Position numbers and translations under genes: made by a program
Assembly: GCF_007096385.1 (NCBI RefSeq)
Contig: NZ_VJWL01000004.1
Location: forward strand, 1-64,000
Length of the DNA: 64,000 bases
Source: Aliidiomarina halalkaliphila
GTDB taxonomy: Bacteria; Pseudomonadota; Gammaproteobacteria; Enterobacterales; Alteromonadaceae
Reading direction: 5' to 3'
Shown: piece after piece, positions 10,109-19,228 of the stretch
Numbering within the stretch: the first letter of the stretch is position 1
Layout of the letters: every line of letters starts with the position of its first letter
The notes under the pieces: model-generated
Told to the model about the DNA's origin: nothing
What the model saw: only the letters and a program-made list of their open reading frames with translations
Database searches by the model: none

Positions 10109-11842
10109 ATGCGCAGCACATTCGCCATATTGGCAACTTTAGCGTTCATTTTTAGCCCCGCGCCAATCAGCGCAGACGATTCATCTGCAGACGCGGAGAA
10201 AGAAAAGAGCTACGCCAATTATCGTGTATTCCACAATGCAAATGGGTATAGCTTTAATCAAGGAGTTGGTGATCATGCAGAACTGGAGCAATTCAGTGTT
10301 CTTGTGATCAAGAAAGGAAAAATTGTCGCCGTTGGTGATGCGAGCCTTCTTGAAGAATATCAAGGCGCCCAGAAGATCGACGTGCGCGGCCAAACCATGA
10401 TTCCAGGCATTATTGACGCTCATGGTCATATTCAGAGCCTCGGCGAAAACCTGCTGCAAATCGATTTACGCGGGATCACGAGTCGCACAGCAGCCGTCGC
10501 CAAAGTAGCCAACTATGCGCATGACCATCAGGATCAGGAGTGGTTAGTGGGTCGCGGCTGGAACCAAGAGCTTTGGCCCGACCGTCGTTTCCCAAGCCGA
10601 AAAGATCTCGATGAAGTGGTCTCTGATCGTCCAATTTGGTTAGTGCGTGTCGATGCTCACGCGGGCTGGGCCAATAGCAAAGCGCTCGAGCTTGCCGGAA
10701 TTACCCGCGACACCTTAGATCCACCCGGTGGCCAGATTATTCGCGATGCCGATGGTAATCCAACGGGCGTACTTGTCGATACCGCCATGTACATGGTGCA
10801 AAACGTGATGCCGTCTATTTCTGATGCACAGTTGCGCAACGCGGTATCTCTTGCATTTGATCATCTTTTGGCGCTCGGGATCACCCAAGTCCATGATGCT
10901 GGCGTTGACAATCGCGGCCTCAAACTCTTTAAAGAACTGAGTGAGGACAAAGCACTACCGCTGCGGGTCAATGCCATGATTTCAGGACGCGACCCCAAGC
11001 TTGAAGACTATCTCGCTGCAGGTCCGTTCCGTGACGAATACGATCGGCTACAAATCAATAGCGTCAAACTCTATGGTGATGGTGCTCTAGGAAGCCGCGG
11101 TGCTGCTCTCATCGAGCCCTACTCCGATGTTGAAGGCAACACAGGTCTCGTCATTACTCCAGAGGAGGACGTGAAACGTCTATTTGGCATGATCCATCAA
11201 GCAGGATTCCAAATTAACTACCATGCTATTGGTGATTACAGCAACAAGCTGGCACTAGACACCTTCGAGGAACTCCTAGCCGCAGAAGCAGAGCTCGAGG
11301 AAGCTTGGCAAACCGATCCACGCCATCGTATAGAGCATGCCCAAGTGGTACGTGTTGAAGATATTCCGCGCTTTTTTGAGCTCGGCGTGATTCCTTCAAT
11401 GCAGCCTACCCATGCCACCAGTGATATGAACATGGCAGAAGATCGCGTCGGTGCTGAGCGAATTGCCGGTGCCTATGCTTGGCGTAAGTTTCTCGATCAA
11501 GGGTCGCTTATCGCTGCCGGTTCCGATTTCCCAGTGGAATTAGCCAATCCATTTTACGGAATTCACGCTGCCGTAACCCGCCAAGATCGCGATAACCAAC
11601 CGGTTGAAGGATGGTTCCCGGATCAGCGCATGACCGTTGCCGAAGCAATCCGCAGCTTTACGATTGATGCCGCTTATGCAGGGCACCTCGAAAGTCGCAC
11701 TGGTAGCTTAGAGCCGGGTAAATGGGCGGATTTCCTTATTTTGAGCCATGACCCATTCAAGATTAAACCTGAGTACCTGTGGCGGATTCGCGTTGAACAA
11801 ACCTTTGTGGCTGGCAAACGCCATTATCAGCGCACGCACTAG
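10109..11842 (+). CDS. Secreted amidohydrolase (YtcJ-like, Amidohydro_3)
   Basis: Metal-dependent hydrolase of the amidohydrolase superfamily, exported by a signal peptide (hydrophobic 3-18, cleavage near ISA-DDSS). Metal-site and family motifs in order: PGIIDAHGHI near residue 105, VDAHAGWANS near 190, KLYGDGALGSRGAAL near 325, NYHAIGDY near 370, HRIEHAQVV near 410, and AAGSDFPVE near 470. The composite N- and C-terminal beta-sandwich (with PGKWADFLIL) is present. The length of 577 is normal for YtcJ-type proteins. The substrate is unknown; an amide, carbamate or cyclic peptide-like compound is possible. It is followed after 14 bp by the DUF3369 response regulator. Confidence 0.88.
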   Translation: MRSTFAILATLAFIFSPAPISADDSSADAEKEKSYANYRVFHNANGYSFNQGVGDHAELEQFSVLVIKKGKIVAVGDASLLEEYQGAQKIDVRGQTMIPGIIDAHGHIQSLGENLLQIDLRGITSRTAAVAKVANYAHDHQDQEWLVGRGWNQELWPDRRFPSRKDLDEVVSDRPIWLVRVDAHAGWANSKALELAGITRDTLDPPGGQIIRDADGNPTGVLVDTAMYMVQNVMPSISDAQLRNAVSLAFDHLLALGITQVHDAGVDNRGLKLFKELSEDKALPLRVNAMISGRDPKLEDYLAAGPFRDEYDRLQINSVKLYGDGALGSRGAALIEPYSDVEGNTGLVITPEEDVKRLFGMIHQAGFQINYHAIGDYSNKLALDTFEELLAAEAELEEAWQTDPRHRIEHAQVVRVEDIPRFFELGVIPSMQPTHATSDMNMAEDRVGAERIAGAYAWRKFLDQGSLIAAGSDFPVELANPFYGIHAAVTRQDRDNQPVEGWFPDQRMTVAEAIRSFTIDAAYAGHLESRTGSLEPGKWADFLILSHDPFKIKPEYLWRIRVEQTFVAGKRHYQRTH

Positions 11843-11856
11843 GCAAGGAAAATTCG

Positions 11857-12813
11857 ATGACAGATCAATTTCTGTTTGCTGATGAGCCTGCATCTTCGAC
11901 TCACAGCGAAGCGAAAGAGCCGTTCCATATTCTTGTGGTCGACGACGATGAAGAAATTCATGTCATTACGCGCATGGCGTTATCCGATTTCAAACTGGAT
12001 AAACGCCCATTGCAATTCCACTCGGCCTATTCGGGAGAAGAAGCCAAACGCATGTTGCAGGAACGTGATGATTTCGCGTTAATGCTGCTCGACGTTGTGA
12101 TGGAATCTGATCACGCTGGGCTTGAGATCGCGCGTTGGACGCGGGAAGTGTTAAAGAACCATTTGGTGCGCATCGTGTTGCGCACCGGTCAACCGGGGCA
12201 AGCGCCCGAAGAAGAAGTCATCGCCAAATACGACATCGACGACTACAAAGAAAAAACCGAATTGACCTACCGAAAGCTCGTCACCCTCATGTATTCCAGT
12301 TTGCGGGCATTTCGTGATTTGCAATCGATCGAACGCTATAAATCGGGGTTGGAGCGCATTATTAAAGCCTCCGCCGAGATTTTCTGTGCCAAATCAGTGA
12401 ATCAATTAAGCCAAGGGATTCTCGAACAACTGGTCGCCTTGCTCACCCGCTCCGATGCGGCGGCCTACTGCAAACTAAATCTTGAAGGCTATACCGCATC
12501 AGGCCAAGACGATGAACCATTCTCGATCATTGCCGCCACCGGTAAGTATCAAGCTCAAGTGGGCCATATTCTTCAGCAAAAAAACGATCAGAAAATCATT
12601 CAATCTTTGCGCCAACGCAAAGAACACGTTGCTTACGAAATCCATAATGAAACTTATTATGGGTTGTACCGTACTAGTGCTAAGCATTTTTATTTGCTGT
12701 ATATCCAAGGTATCAGCGAGTTATCGGACAACGACAAGAATTTGCTCACACTCTTCATGAACAATACGGCAATTGCGTTTGAACATGCAGAGTTGATTAG
12801 CCAGCAACGTTAA
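11857..12813 (+). CDS. Response regulator with DUF3369 domain
   Basis: Receiver domain at about 23-150 with the acidic pair in ILVVDDDEE and phospho-acceptor Asp79 (MLLDVVME), followed by a DUF3369 domain (about 165-315, starting SIERYKSGLERIIKASAEIF). In many relatives DUF3369 is followed by an HD-GYP phosphodiesterase; here the protein stops after DUF3369, so there is no visible output enzyme and signalling would be by protein contact. It is 14 bp downstream of the amidohydrolase and 13 bp upstream of pdxH, so the three may be cotranscribed. No kinase gene is adjacent. Confidence 0.85.
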   Translation: MTDQFLFADEPASSTHSEAKEPFHILVVDDDEEIHVITRMALSDFKLDKRPLQFHSAYSGEEAKRMLQERDDFALMLLDVVMESDHAGLEIARWTREVLKNHLVRIVLRTGQPGQAPEEEVIAKYDIDDYKEKTELTYRKLVTLMYSSLRAFRDLQSIERYKSGLERIIKASAEIFCAKSVNQLSQGILEQLVALLTRSDAAAYCKLNLEGYTASGQDDEPFSIIAATGKYQAQVGHILQQKNDQKIIQSLRQRKEHVAYEIHNETYYGLYRTSAKHFYLLYIQGISELSDNDKNLLTLFMNNTAIAFEHAELISQQR

Positions 12814-12826
12814 TTAAGGGTTTTGT

Positions 12827-13465
12827 ATGAGTCTGAAGAATATTCGTCGTGACTATAGCCGACGGGAGCTCAACTATAACGATCTCAATCCAGACCCATT
12901 TACTCAGTTTCAGCAATGGTTTGATGAAACCGTGCAAAGTGAATGGAGCTTGGATCCTACCGCTATGGTATTGGCCACTTGCGCAGATAATTTACCCACC
13001 CAGCGCGTCGTATTGCTCAAAGACGCTAGCCCCGATGGTTTTATTTTCTATACCAATTACGAGAGTCAGAAAGGTCGCCAATTACAGGCAAATCCAAATT
13101 GCAGTATGCACTTCGCATGGCTGCCACTTGAACGTCAAATTACCATTGTTGGCCAAGCCCATAAATTAACCGACGCCGAAAATGAAAGTTACTTTCAGTC
13201 GCGTCCGCGCAATAGCCAAATTGCGGCTTGGGCCTCAAAGCAAAGCGAATCTATTGTTGGCCGAGATGCCCTCGATGCCCGCTATCGCGAAATCGAAGAA
13301 AAGTTCGCAGGCCAAGACCCACTCCCCCTTCCCCCGTTTTGGGGTGGCTTTCGCATCGTGCCCAAGGAATTTGAATTCTGGCAAGGGCGTTCCGCTCGCC
13401 TGCATGATCGCTTCCGCTATACCCGTATCGACGATCAGTGGAAGTGCGAGCGTTTGCAGCCTTAA
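12827..13465 (+). CDS. pdxH: Pyridoxine/pyridoxamine 5'-phosphate oxidase
   Basis: FMN-dependent oxidase forming pyridoxal 5'-phosphate, in de novo and salvage vitamin B6 pathways. Diagnostic parts are RRDYSRRELNYNDLNPDP at the N-terminus, RVVLLKDASPDGFIFYTNY and SQKGRQL (FMN site), and the C-terminal WQGRSARLHDRFRY, which binds substrate. The length of 212 is close to E. coli PdxH (218). PLP made here serves several enzymes in this window (SpeA, GcvP). Confidence 0.95.
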   Translation: MSLKNIRRDYSRRELNYNDLNPDPFTQFQQWFDETVQSEWSLDPTAMVLATCADNLPTQRVVLLKDASPDGFIFYTNYESQKGRQLQANPNCSMHFAWLPLERQITIVGQAHKLTDAENESYFQSRPRNSQIAAWASKQSESIVGRDALDARYREIEEKFAGQDPLPLPPFWGGFRIVPKEFEFWQGRSARLHDRFRYTRIDDQWKCERLQP

Positions 13466-13511
13466 TCGACACAGACGCTGATAAGCAATTACGGGCCACG
13501 CAAGTGAGCAC

Positions 13512-14558
13512 TTACACAGTGGGTATTTCCATACCCAATTTTTTGGCTAAGTGCTGTAATCGTGGCCAGGTGAGTTCATCGAGAAGCACACCCGTGCGCT
13601 GCTGTTCCTCTGCAAGCGCCAGCGCCCGTTCTCCAGGAATTCGAACAGGTTCGCTCGGGTCGATGGCCGCGGCCTTACGACAGCGATTAAGCAAATCGTC
13701 TGTGACCGCAAGAAAGTCGTCCCGAGTGCCAAAGGCTTCAGGATCGGTTACTTGCACATACAAAGTATTCATTTCCCCATCGTGAGCGCCCTGTAAGCGT
13801 CCATAATTTGATAGCCCCAGCGTAAAGATCTCACTCATCAAGCATAAACCGTAGCCCTTATAGCCTAAATCAGCACCCCCGAGCGGAAGTATCGCGCCAT
13901 TACCGTCAATGTAATCTGCGGGATTGTCAGTAATTTCCCCGCTGCCCGATACAATCGCCGGCCACGGCAAGCGCTCGTTGCGATCATAGGCTTGGCGTAC
14001 TTTACCGGCGGCGGTCATAGAAAAGCTCATATCCAAAAGAATAGGCGCGCCACGGGTGGGCACCCCCATACCATAAGGATTGGGTGAGAACACCGGCGAG
14101 CGGGCCCCATGGGGCGCGACACTGGCTTGAGCCGGTGTGGCAGCCATCATCGTAATCAACAACCCTTGATCGGTGGCTTGCTGTAAATACGCCGCAAGGC
14201 TGGCAACATGTTCGCAACGCTTGACTACCACGGTACCCGTACCTGCGGTGCGAGCCATGCTCATGGCGCGTTGCACGGCTAAAGGGGCCACATAAAGACC
14301 CGATAATGATTCCGCATCCCAAGTTTCAATGGCAGCTCGGCGGCGAAGGATTTGCGGTTCGCCTGATCCTTTCATCCGCCCCGCCTGAAGTTGTTTTACG
14401 TTATACGGTAAGCGGCGCACCCCATGGGTGCGAAACCCTAAAAGGTCCCCTTGCACGAGCGAATGCGCCATGGCTTTAGCAACCTCAGCCGACGCCCCTG
14501 CTTGGGTTAAACAGGCTTCAGTGAACTGCAAAAGTTCTGCTAATTGCACGCGAACCAT
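13512..14558 (-). CDS. LDH2-family malate/lactate/ureidoglycolate dehydrogenase
   Basis: NAD(P)-dependent oxidoreductase of the Ldh2/MDH2/YlbC fold, acting on a small 2-hydroxy acid; the precise substrate cannot be read from sequence. Family marks are SLVQGDLLGFRTHGVRRLP, SPNPYGMGVPTRGAPILLDMSFS and the PLGGADLGYKGYGL segment. The start at 14558 (MVRVQLAELLQF) has AGAGG seven bases upstream and gives 348 residues, the usual size; a longer frame reaching 14648 adds 30 residues without similarity. It is convergent with pdxH and divergent from pfkA. Confidence 0.88.
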   Translation of the reverse strand: MVRVQLAELLQFTEACLTQAGASAEVAKAMAHSLVQGDLLGFRTHGVRRLPYNVKQLQAGRMKGSGEPQILRRRAAIETWDAESLSGLYVAPLAVQRAMSMARTAGTGTVVVKRCEHVASLAAYLQQATDQGLLITMMAATPAQASVAPHGARSPVFSPNPYGMGVPTRGAPILLDMSFSMTAAGKVRQAYDRNERLPWPAIVSGSGEITDNPADYIDGNGAILPLGGADLGYKGYGLCLMSEIFTLGLSNYGRLQGAHDGEMNTLYVQVTDPEAFGTRDDFLAVTDDLLNRCRKAAAIDPSEPVRIPGERALALAEEQQRTGVLLDELTWPRLQHLAKKLGMEIPTV

Positions 14559-14699
14559 ACAAAAAACCTCTATTTTTCTGCAAAACGTCAGTGTAACTGG
14601 AAAATCTAACTTGGTCAGCGTTTCATTAGCCGTTAAGCTGTATACCATGAAGAAGAATTAAGTTGCGGTATATCCGCCCATGGATGTAAGGAAGATTCA

Positions 14700-15713
14700 A
14701 TGAAAAAAATCGCTGTGATCACCAGCGGCGGTGATGCGCCCGGCATGAATGCATGCATTCGGGCCATTGTTATCACGGCCTGGCAACACGATGTTGAAGT
14801 GATCGGTTTTCGTCATGGTTTCCGCGGCATTGTGGATGACCTAAACCAACCATTGCACCCAGACGACATGCGTTTAGTCAGTCAGCGGGGGGGCACCTTT
14901 TTAAAGAGCTCGCGCTATCCCGAGTTCCGTGAAGTAGCCCGTGCCAAGGCGGCAGCAAAGATTCTCGATAAGCACAATATCAGCGCGCTATTAGTAATCG
15001 GCGGTGATGGTTCGTTTCAAGGGGCCGACCACTTAGCCAAGTACTGGCAAGGTCAGGTCATCGGCATTCCTGGCACTATCGATAACGATTTGGCAGGCAC
15101 CGACACCACCATTGGCTTTTCTACCGCTGTAGACACCGCCATGGAAGCGATTGATCGGGTGCGCGAAACCGCCGAAGCCATGGCGCGGGTATTTCTCATT
15201 GAAGTGATGGGTCGCCATGCCGGCTTTATTGGGTTACACGCGGCTATCGCAAGCTCAGCCGAAGCCATGCTCCTGCCAGAATTGGAACCTCAGCCCAAAC
15301 TTGCAGAAATCGCTGACGCTATTTTGCAAGCACGCGCCTCCTTTCCTGATAGCAGTTATGTCGTTGTGGTATCAGAAAACTTGTGGCCTGGCGGCGTCGC
15401 AGGATTGTCGACCAGCTTATCGAAGGCAACGGGCGTTACCTGTCATCCTTGCCCACTCGGACACATTCAACGGGGCGGTCGCCCGAATGCGCAAGACAGA
15501 ATTCTTGCCATGCAATTGGGCCATGCAGCGGTTCATGCCGTATTGGACGGAAAGTCCCGTATAATGATTGGTCTTGAGCAGGAGCATGTCGTGGAAGTAC
15601 CCCTGCATTTAACCTTTGAAAGAGATAAACCCCTCGACCCGCGTTTAGTTCAGCTACAATTAGGGCTTCAGGGCGTAAATTTCGCTTCAAAAAAAGGAAC
15701 GAAGACCGCATAA
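14700..15713 (+). CDS. pfkA: ATP-dependent 6-phosphofructokinase
   Basis: Glycolytic enzyme phosphorylating fructose 6-phosphate. N-terminal ITSGGDAPGMNA, GGDGS at residues 101-105 and PGTIDNDLAGTD at 124-135 are the ATP and substrate motifs. Gly104 and Gly125 are the residues expected in ATP users (pyrophosphate users carry Asp and Lys). EVMGRHAGF and GHIQRGGRPNAQDR are also conserved. The length of 337 is close to the family (320 in E. coli). It stands before speB with an overlapping terminator-like hairpin at its end. Confidence 0.93.
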   Translation: MKKIAVITSGGDAPGMNACIRAIVITAWQHDVEVIGFRHGFRGIVDDLNQPLHPDDMRLVSQRGGTFLKSSRYPEFREVARAKAAAKILDKHNISALLVIGGDGSFQGADHLAKYWQGQVIGIPGTIDNDLAGTDTTIGFSTAVDTAMEAIDRVRETAEAMARVFLIEVMGRHAGFIGLHAAIASSAEAMLLPELEPQPKLAEIADAILQARASFPDSSYVVVVSENLWPGGVAGLSTSLSKATGVTCHPCPLGHIQRGGRPNAQDRILAMQLGHAAVHAVLDGKSRIMIGLEQEHVVEVPLHLTFERDKPLDPRLVQLQLGLQGVNFASKKGTKTA

Positions 15714-15728
15714 TGTCGGCCCTTTTTT
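15689..15728 (+). terminator. Possible terminator at the pfkA 3' end
   Basis: AAAAAAAGG (15689-15697) can pair with CCTTTTTT (15721-15728), with an inner GAC/GTC pair; a T-run follows the right arm. The hairpin contains the pfkA stop, and the stem is AT-rich, so its strength is uncertain. Confidence 0.4.
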
Positions 15729-15774
15729 GACCACGCGTGCAATACACAGATCAACGAGAGAAGGTGATTGGAAA

Positions 15775-16692
15775 TTGGCTAATACATTCCCTGTTCCGGT
15801 AACATTGGATGAACCGGTACGCGCTTATTTTGGCGCGGATTTAGCAACGGAAATTCAGTCGAATAAAACCTACATCATCGGGTTCGGCTTCGATGGCACC
15901 GCGTGTTTCCGTAAAGGGACACGCTATGGACCAAATGGCTTACGCTCGATTTCAGAAGATATCGAATCCTACTCCCCGTATTTAGATGCGGATCTCGAAG
16001 ATCACGAGTTTTTTGATTTGGGAAATCTACAGCTCGGTGAGAGCACTGATGTGGAAACCCAATGGCAATATGCCAATGACGACTTCAATCGTATTTTCGA
16101 TCCTGTTGATTTGTCTGCAGAGCAGGTGAAAGTGTTAACGTTGGGTGGCGAGCATTCCATCTCTTATGCCCCGATTGTGAAGTATCTTAAGCAATACCCT
16201 GATTTAGTGTTATTGCACTTGGATGCCCATGCGGATTTACGTGATGGATTTACCGGATATCACTATTCCCATGCGTCTATTATTCGCCGTGCGCTCGACC
16301 ATTTCGGTCCGGGACACCAGTTAATTCAATACGGGATTCGTTCTGGAACCCGTGAGGAATATCAGTACATGCGTGAGCATGGTACGGTGCGCACCTCACG
16401 CAAGGATTTCCTAGAAAGTGTCGCCGCCATACCGGCAGACCGTCCGATTTATCTCACACTGGATTTAGATTACTTCGATCCCTCGTTCTTACCTGGAACA
16501 GGCACCCCAGAACCCGGTGGCGAAGATTTTCATTCCTTCGTGAGCTTGATCAAGTTACTACGTGAGCGCAATTTTGTGGGATGTGATGTGGTGGAGTTAT
16601 CACCTCAGATCGATCCAACCGGAAATTCAGATGTATTCGCGGCCAAAATCGTCCGTGAGTTGTTGTTAACCATGGAGGAAGGCCGTAAATGA
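15775..16692 (+). CDS. speB: Agmatinase
   Basis: Arginase-superfamily manganese enzyme that hydrolyses agmatine to putrescine and urea. Metal ligands are seen in GGEHSISYA (His), LHLDAHADLRD (Asp, His, Asp) and LTLDLDYFDPS (Asp, Asp). The start is set at a TTG (15775) that has GAGAAGGTG upstream and gives 305 residues (306 in E. coli); the open frame continues to a TTG at 15727 inside a terminator-like sequence, which is less likely. The stop overlaps the speA start by four bases (ATGA), so the two enzymes of the arginine to agmatine to putrescine route are translationally coupled. Confidence 0.92.
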   Translation: MANTFPVPVTLDEPVRAYFGADLATEIQSNKTYIIGFGFDGTACFRKGTRYGPNGLRSISEDIESYSPYLDADLEDHEFFDLGNLQLGESTDVETQWQYANDDFNRIFDPVDLSAEQVKVLTLGGEHSISYAPIVKYLKQYPDLVLLHLDAHADLRDGFTGYHYSHASIIRRALDHFGPGHQLIQYGIRSGTREEYQYMREHGTVRTSRKDFLESVAAIPADRPIYLTLDLDYFDPSFLPGTGTPEPGGEDFHSFVSLIKLLRERNFVGCDVVELSPQIDPTGNSDVFAAKIVRELLLTMEEGRK

Positions 16693-18599
16693 GCCAGTGG
16701 TCAATTGAAGATGCAGAAGAGTTATATGGCGTAAAGCGCTGGGGTGCTGGATATTTCTCTATTGGCGACCATGGGAACATTCAAATTTCACCCAACCATC
16801 GCAAACCTGAAGTGTCGATCGACATGCAGGAAGTCCTTGATGAAATGAAAGCCGAAGGTATTGAGTTTCCTGCGGTAATTCGCTTTCACGATATTTTGCG
16901 TTCGCAGGTGGAAATCATAAACGAAACCTTCCGCGAAACCATTACCAGTGCCGAATACGAAGGGCATTATGTGGGCGTGTATCCGATTAAAGTGAATCAG
17001 ATGCGCGAAGTGGTTGAAGAAATTCTGGATGCGGGCGAACCCTACAATTATGGCTTAGAGGCCGGTTCAAAGCCTGAGTTGATGGCCGTCATGGCGTACA
17101 ACGACAACCCAGAAGCCTTAACTATTCTTAACGGCTATAAAGACGAAGACTACCTGACTCTCGCGCTCTTGGGCCGCCATTTAGGGCGTCGCATGATTGT
17201 GGTGGTGGAGAAGTTCTCTGAACTTGAAATGCTGGTGCGCTTGGCCAAGAAATTCAAGATCGACCCGCTCATCGGCTTACGCTCCAAAATGATGGTGCGC
17301 AGCACCGGGAAATGGTCGAGTTCTTCCGGTGATCGTGCCAAGTTTGGATTAAGCATTGCCGAAATCGTCAATGCCATTGAGTATCTCAAAGAGAATGAGA
17401 TGCTGCACTGCGCCAAATTACTGCATTTCCATATTGGCTCGCAGATTTCCGATATTCGTAAAGTCAAAGAAGCCGTCACTGAAGGCGCGCGTTTGTATGC
17501 CAAATTAGTACAAATGGGCGTTCCACTTGAATATCTCGATATCGGCGGCGGTTTAGGGATTGATTACGACGGCAGCAGTACCACCACAGACTCATCGCGC
17601 AACTACTCCACCGAAGAGTATGTGGCCGACGTGGTCTATGGGGTGAAACAGATCTGTGACCTTGAGAAGGTCGCCCATCCAAATCTCGTGAGCGAAAGTG
17701 GTCGTGCGATTACCGCGCACCATAGCTTGGTGGTCACCAACGTGGTGGGTGAAGTAAACCCCAGCTCCACCGACTTTGATGTTGAACCGGAAAAAGGCGA
17801 ACACGTATTAGTCAGCAACATGCGTGAACTGATCGGCGCTAACGATTTGCACCCGCAAGAGCGCTTTAACGATGCAGCAGCCTATAAGCAAAGCGCCTAT
17901 GAAGCTTTCAAACTGGGCATTCTCACCATTCGTGAGATGGCAAAAATCGACACCATGTACTGGATGACGTTAAAAGACATTCACCAGTCGCTCGACGAAG
18001 AAACCAGCCACATCCAAGAGCTCGGTGAGTTGGAAGACACGCTTGCGAGTCAATATCTGGCGAATATGTCGATTTTCCAGTCGGCGGCAGATACCTGGGC
18101 CATTGGTCAGTTACTTCCTATCGTGCCACTCACGCGCCTCAACGAAAAACCATCGGTGCGCGTATCTATTGCGGATATTACCTGTGATAGCGATGGCAAG
18201 ATTGGCAAGTACATTGAGAGCAATCACATCAGTGATAACATTCCGATGCACAAGTTAAACAAAGGCGAGTCTTACCCGATTGGCATGTTCCTCACCGGCG
18301 CATACCAAGACGTGATGGGCGATATGCATAACTTGTTTGGCCGTCTTGCCGAAGTGCATATCTTTAGCCACGACGACGAACCAGGCGCGTTCTATATCGA
18401 AGAAATCGTGCCTGGCCACAGCGCCGAGAAAGTACTCGAAACCATGCAATACAATACGGATTACATGGCGAAAATGGTGAAAAAATCCGTCGACAAGCAA
18501 ATTCGCAAGGGCAACTTAGCGCCCCGTGAAGGTGTACGTTGGACTGATTTTTATGAGCGCTGTTTAGCAGGTACAACCTATCTGCGCCACGAGAAATAG
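16689..18599 (+). CDS. speA: Biosynthetic arginine decarboxylase
   Basis: PLP-dependent fold III decarboxylase converting arginine to agmatine, the substrate of the preceding SpeB. The PLP lysine is in GVYPIKVNQMREVVEEI near residue 100. HIGSQISDIRKVKEAV and the glycine-rich YLDIGGGLGIDYDGS bind PLP phosphate, and SESGRAITAHH is also typical. The length of 636 is near E. coli SpeA (658). It begins inside the speB stop. No attenuator or arginine-related leader is evident, since it relies on the upstream gene's transcript. Confidence 0.95.
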   Translation: MSQWSIEDAEELYGVKRWGAGYFSIGDHGNIQISPNHRKPEVSIDMQEVLDEMKAEGIEFPAVIRFHDILRSQVEIINETFRETITSAEYEGHYVGVYPIKVNQMREVVEEILDAGEPYNYGLEAGSKPELMAVMAYNDNPEALTILNGYKDEDYLTLALLGRHLGRRMIVVVEKFSELEMLVRLAKKFKIDPLIGLRSKMMVRSTGKWSSSSGDRAKFGLSIAEIVNAIEYLKENEMLHCAKLLHFHIGSQISDIRKVKEAVTEGARLYAKLVQMGVPLEYLDIGGGLGIDYDGSSTTTDSSRNYSTEEYVADVVYGVKQICDLEKVAHPNLVSESGRAITAHHSLVVTNVVGEVNPSSTDFDVEPEKGEHVLVSNMRELIGANDLHPQERFNDAAAYKQSAYEAFKLGILTIREMAKIDTMYWMTLKDIHQSLDEETSHIQELGELEDTLASQYLANMSIFQSAADTWAIGQLLPIVPLTRLNEKPSVRVSIADITCDSDGKIGKYIESNHISDNIPMHKLNKGESYPIGMFLTGAYQDVMGDMHNLFGRLAEVHIFSHDDEPGAFYIEEIVPGHSAEKVLETMQYNTDYMAKMVKKSVDKQIRKGNLAPREGVRWTDFYERCLAGTTYLRHEK

Positions 18600-18729
18600 C
18601 GCGGGTATAAATCCCCGTATGAATGCCTGAATTAATTCCGGAACTCGTAGGGGAAATAGACAACACAAACAGGTCATGTAGAAAAATGTGCATTTCCTGA
18701 GCAATTAAACCTGAACAGGCAAAAAGCGG

Positions 18730-18758
18730 TTGACTTCAATCCGCCAAACACGTTTAAT
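18730..18758 (+). promoter_or_regulatory. Promoter of tRNA-Phe
   Basis: -35 TTGACT (18730-18735), 17-bp spacer, -10 TTTAAT (18753-18758), followed by a C-containing discriminator, about 32 bp before the mature tRNA 5' end. Confidence 0.75.
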
Positions 18759-18790
18759 TGCACCCGTTGTCGCTTCGGCACAACCCGGAT

Positions 18791-18866
18791 GCCCAGATAG
18801 CTCAGTCGGTAGAGCAGGGGATTGAAAATCCCCGTGTCGGTGGTTCGATTCCGCCTCTGGGCACCA
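18791..18866 (+). tRNA. tRNA-Phe (anticodon GAA)
   Basis: 76 nt including the encoded CCA. The acceptor stem GCCCAGA pairs with TCTGGGC; D-arm GCTC...GAGC; anticodon stem GGGGA/TCCCC with anticodon GAA at 18824-18826; T-arm GGCGG-type pairing around GTTCGATTC. It has its own promoter and a strong terminator 11 bp later, so it is a single-gene unit. Confidence 0.97.
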
Positions 18867-18876
18867 TTATTTAAGG

Positions 18877-18904
18877 AAGCCTGTCCTCATGGACAGGCTT
18901 TTTT
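18877..18904 (+). terminator. Terminator of tRNA-Phe
   Basis: AAGCCTGTCC (18877-18886), TCAT loop, GGACAGGCTT (18891-18900), then TTTT. A textbook Rho-independent hairpin. Confidence 0.92.
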
Positions 18905-18924
18905 GTATCTGTGCCCCGGCGTCA

Positions 18925-19060
18925 TCTTCGATTATGGAGTGCATCCCTGCACTCCACCCCTTCGGGGCCAGCGCTGCGCGCTGTTCAAAATCGCTCCCGG
19001 CGATTTTGTCCGCCTCTGGGCCTTTAGCAGCCCCGACGATTTCGACCGCCTCTGTTCCCT
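18925..19060. repeat. Hairpin-rich intergenic element with tRNA-Phe 3'-end copies
   Basis: A chain of short palindromes: GGAGTGCATCCCTGCACTCC, CCCCTTCGGGG, CAGCGCTGCGCGCTG and AAAATCGCTCCCGGCGATTTT. After it come two copies of the tRNA-Phe 3' part: TCCGCCTCTGGGC (19009-19021, identical to 18850-18862 in the tRNA) and TTCGACCGCCTCTG (19041-19054). No open frame is credible. It could be a small non-autonomous repeat family or debris from insertions at the tRNA 3' end. Confidence 0.6.
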
Positions 19061-19140
19061 ATTTGGGATACCTCCAAAAAAGTTAAGCAATGGTTAAATT
19101 TTACGTGTATTTTTATCCTTATGTGGTAATCTTTCGCCGC

Positions 19141-19228
19141 TTTTGCAGGGGGATCGGGGTTCGAACGTTACTCGAAAGCAAAGAATAATAAACTACCTCG
19201 GATTCCTGCCGATAATACTCCTGCAAAA
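19141..19228 (+). promoter_or_regulatory. Structured 5' leader of nhaD (riboswitch-like candidate)
   Basis: The outer stem TTTTGCAGG (19141-19149) pairs perfectly with CCTGCAAAA (19220-19228). Inside, ATCGG (19153-19157) pairs with CCGAT (19209-19213) and TTCGA (19160-19164) with TCGAA (19172-19176). CCGA (19209-19212) can instead pair with TCGG (19198-19201), so two mutually exclusive folds exist. The element ends about 80 nt before the nhaD start. Known cation riboswitches precede transporters of this kind, but I do not recognise this as a named class. Confidence 0.45.

Noticed and set aside
15727-15774. Longer SpeB starting at TTG 15727
   Set aside because: It would start inside a terminator-like T-run without a ribosome site; the TTG at 15775 has GAGAAGGTG and gives the usual length.
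18791-18866. tRNA-Phe as the integration site of the defence island
   Set aside because: The island is over 21 kb away next to gcvP and has no tRNA at either border.
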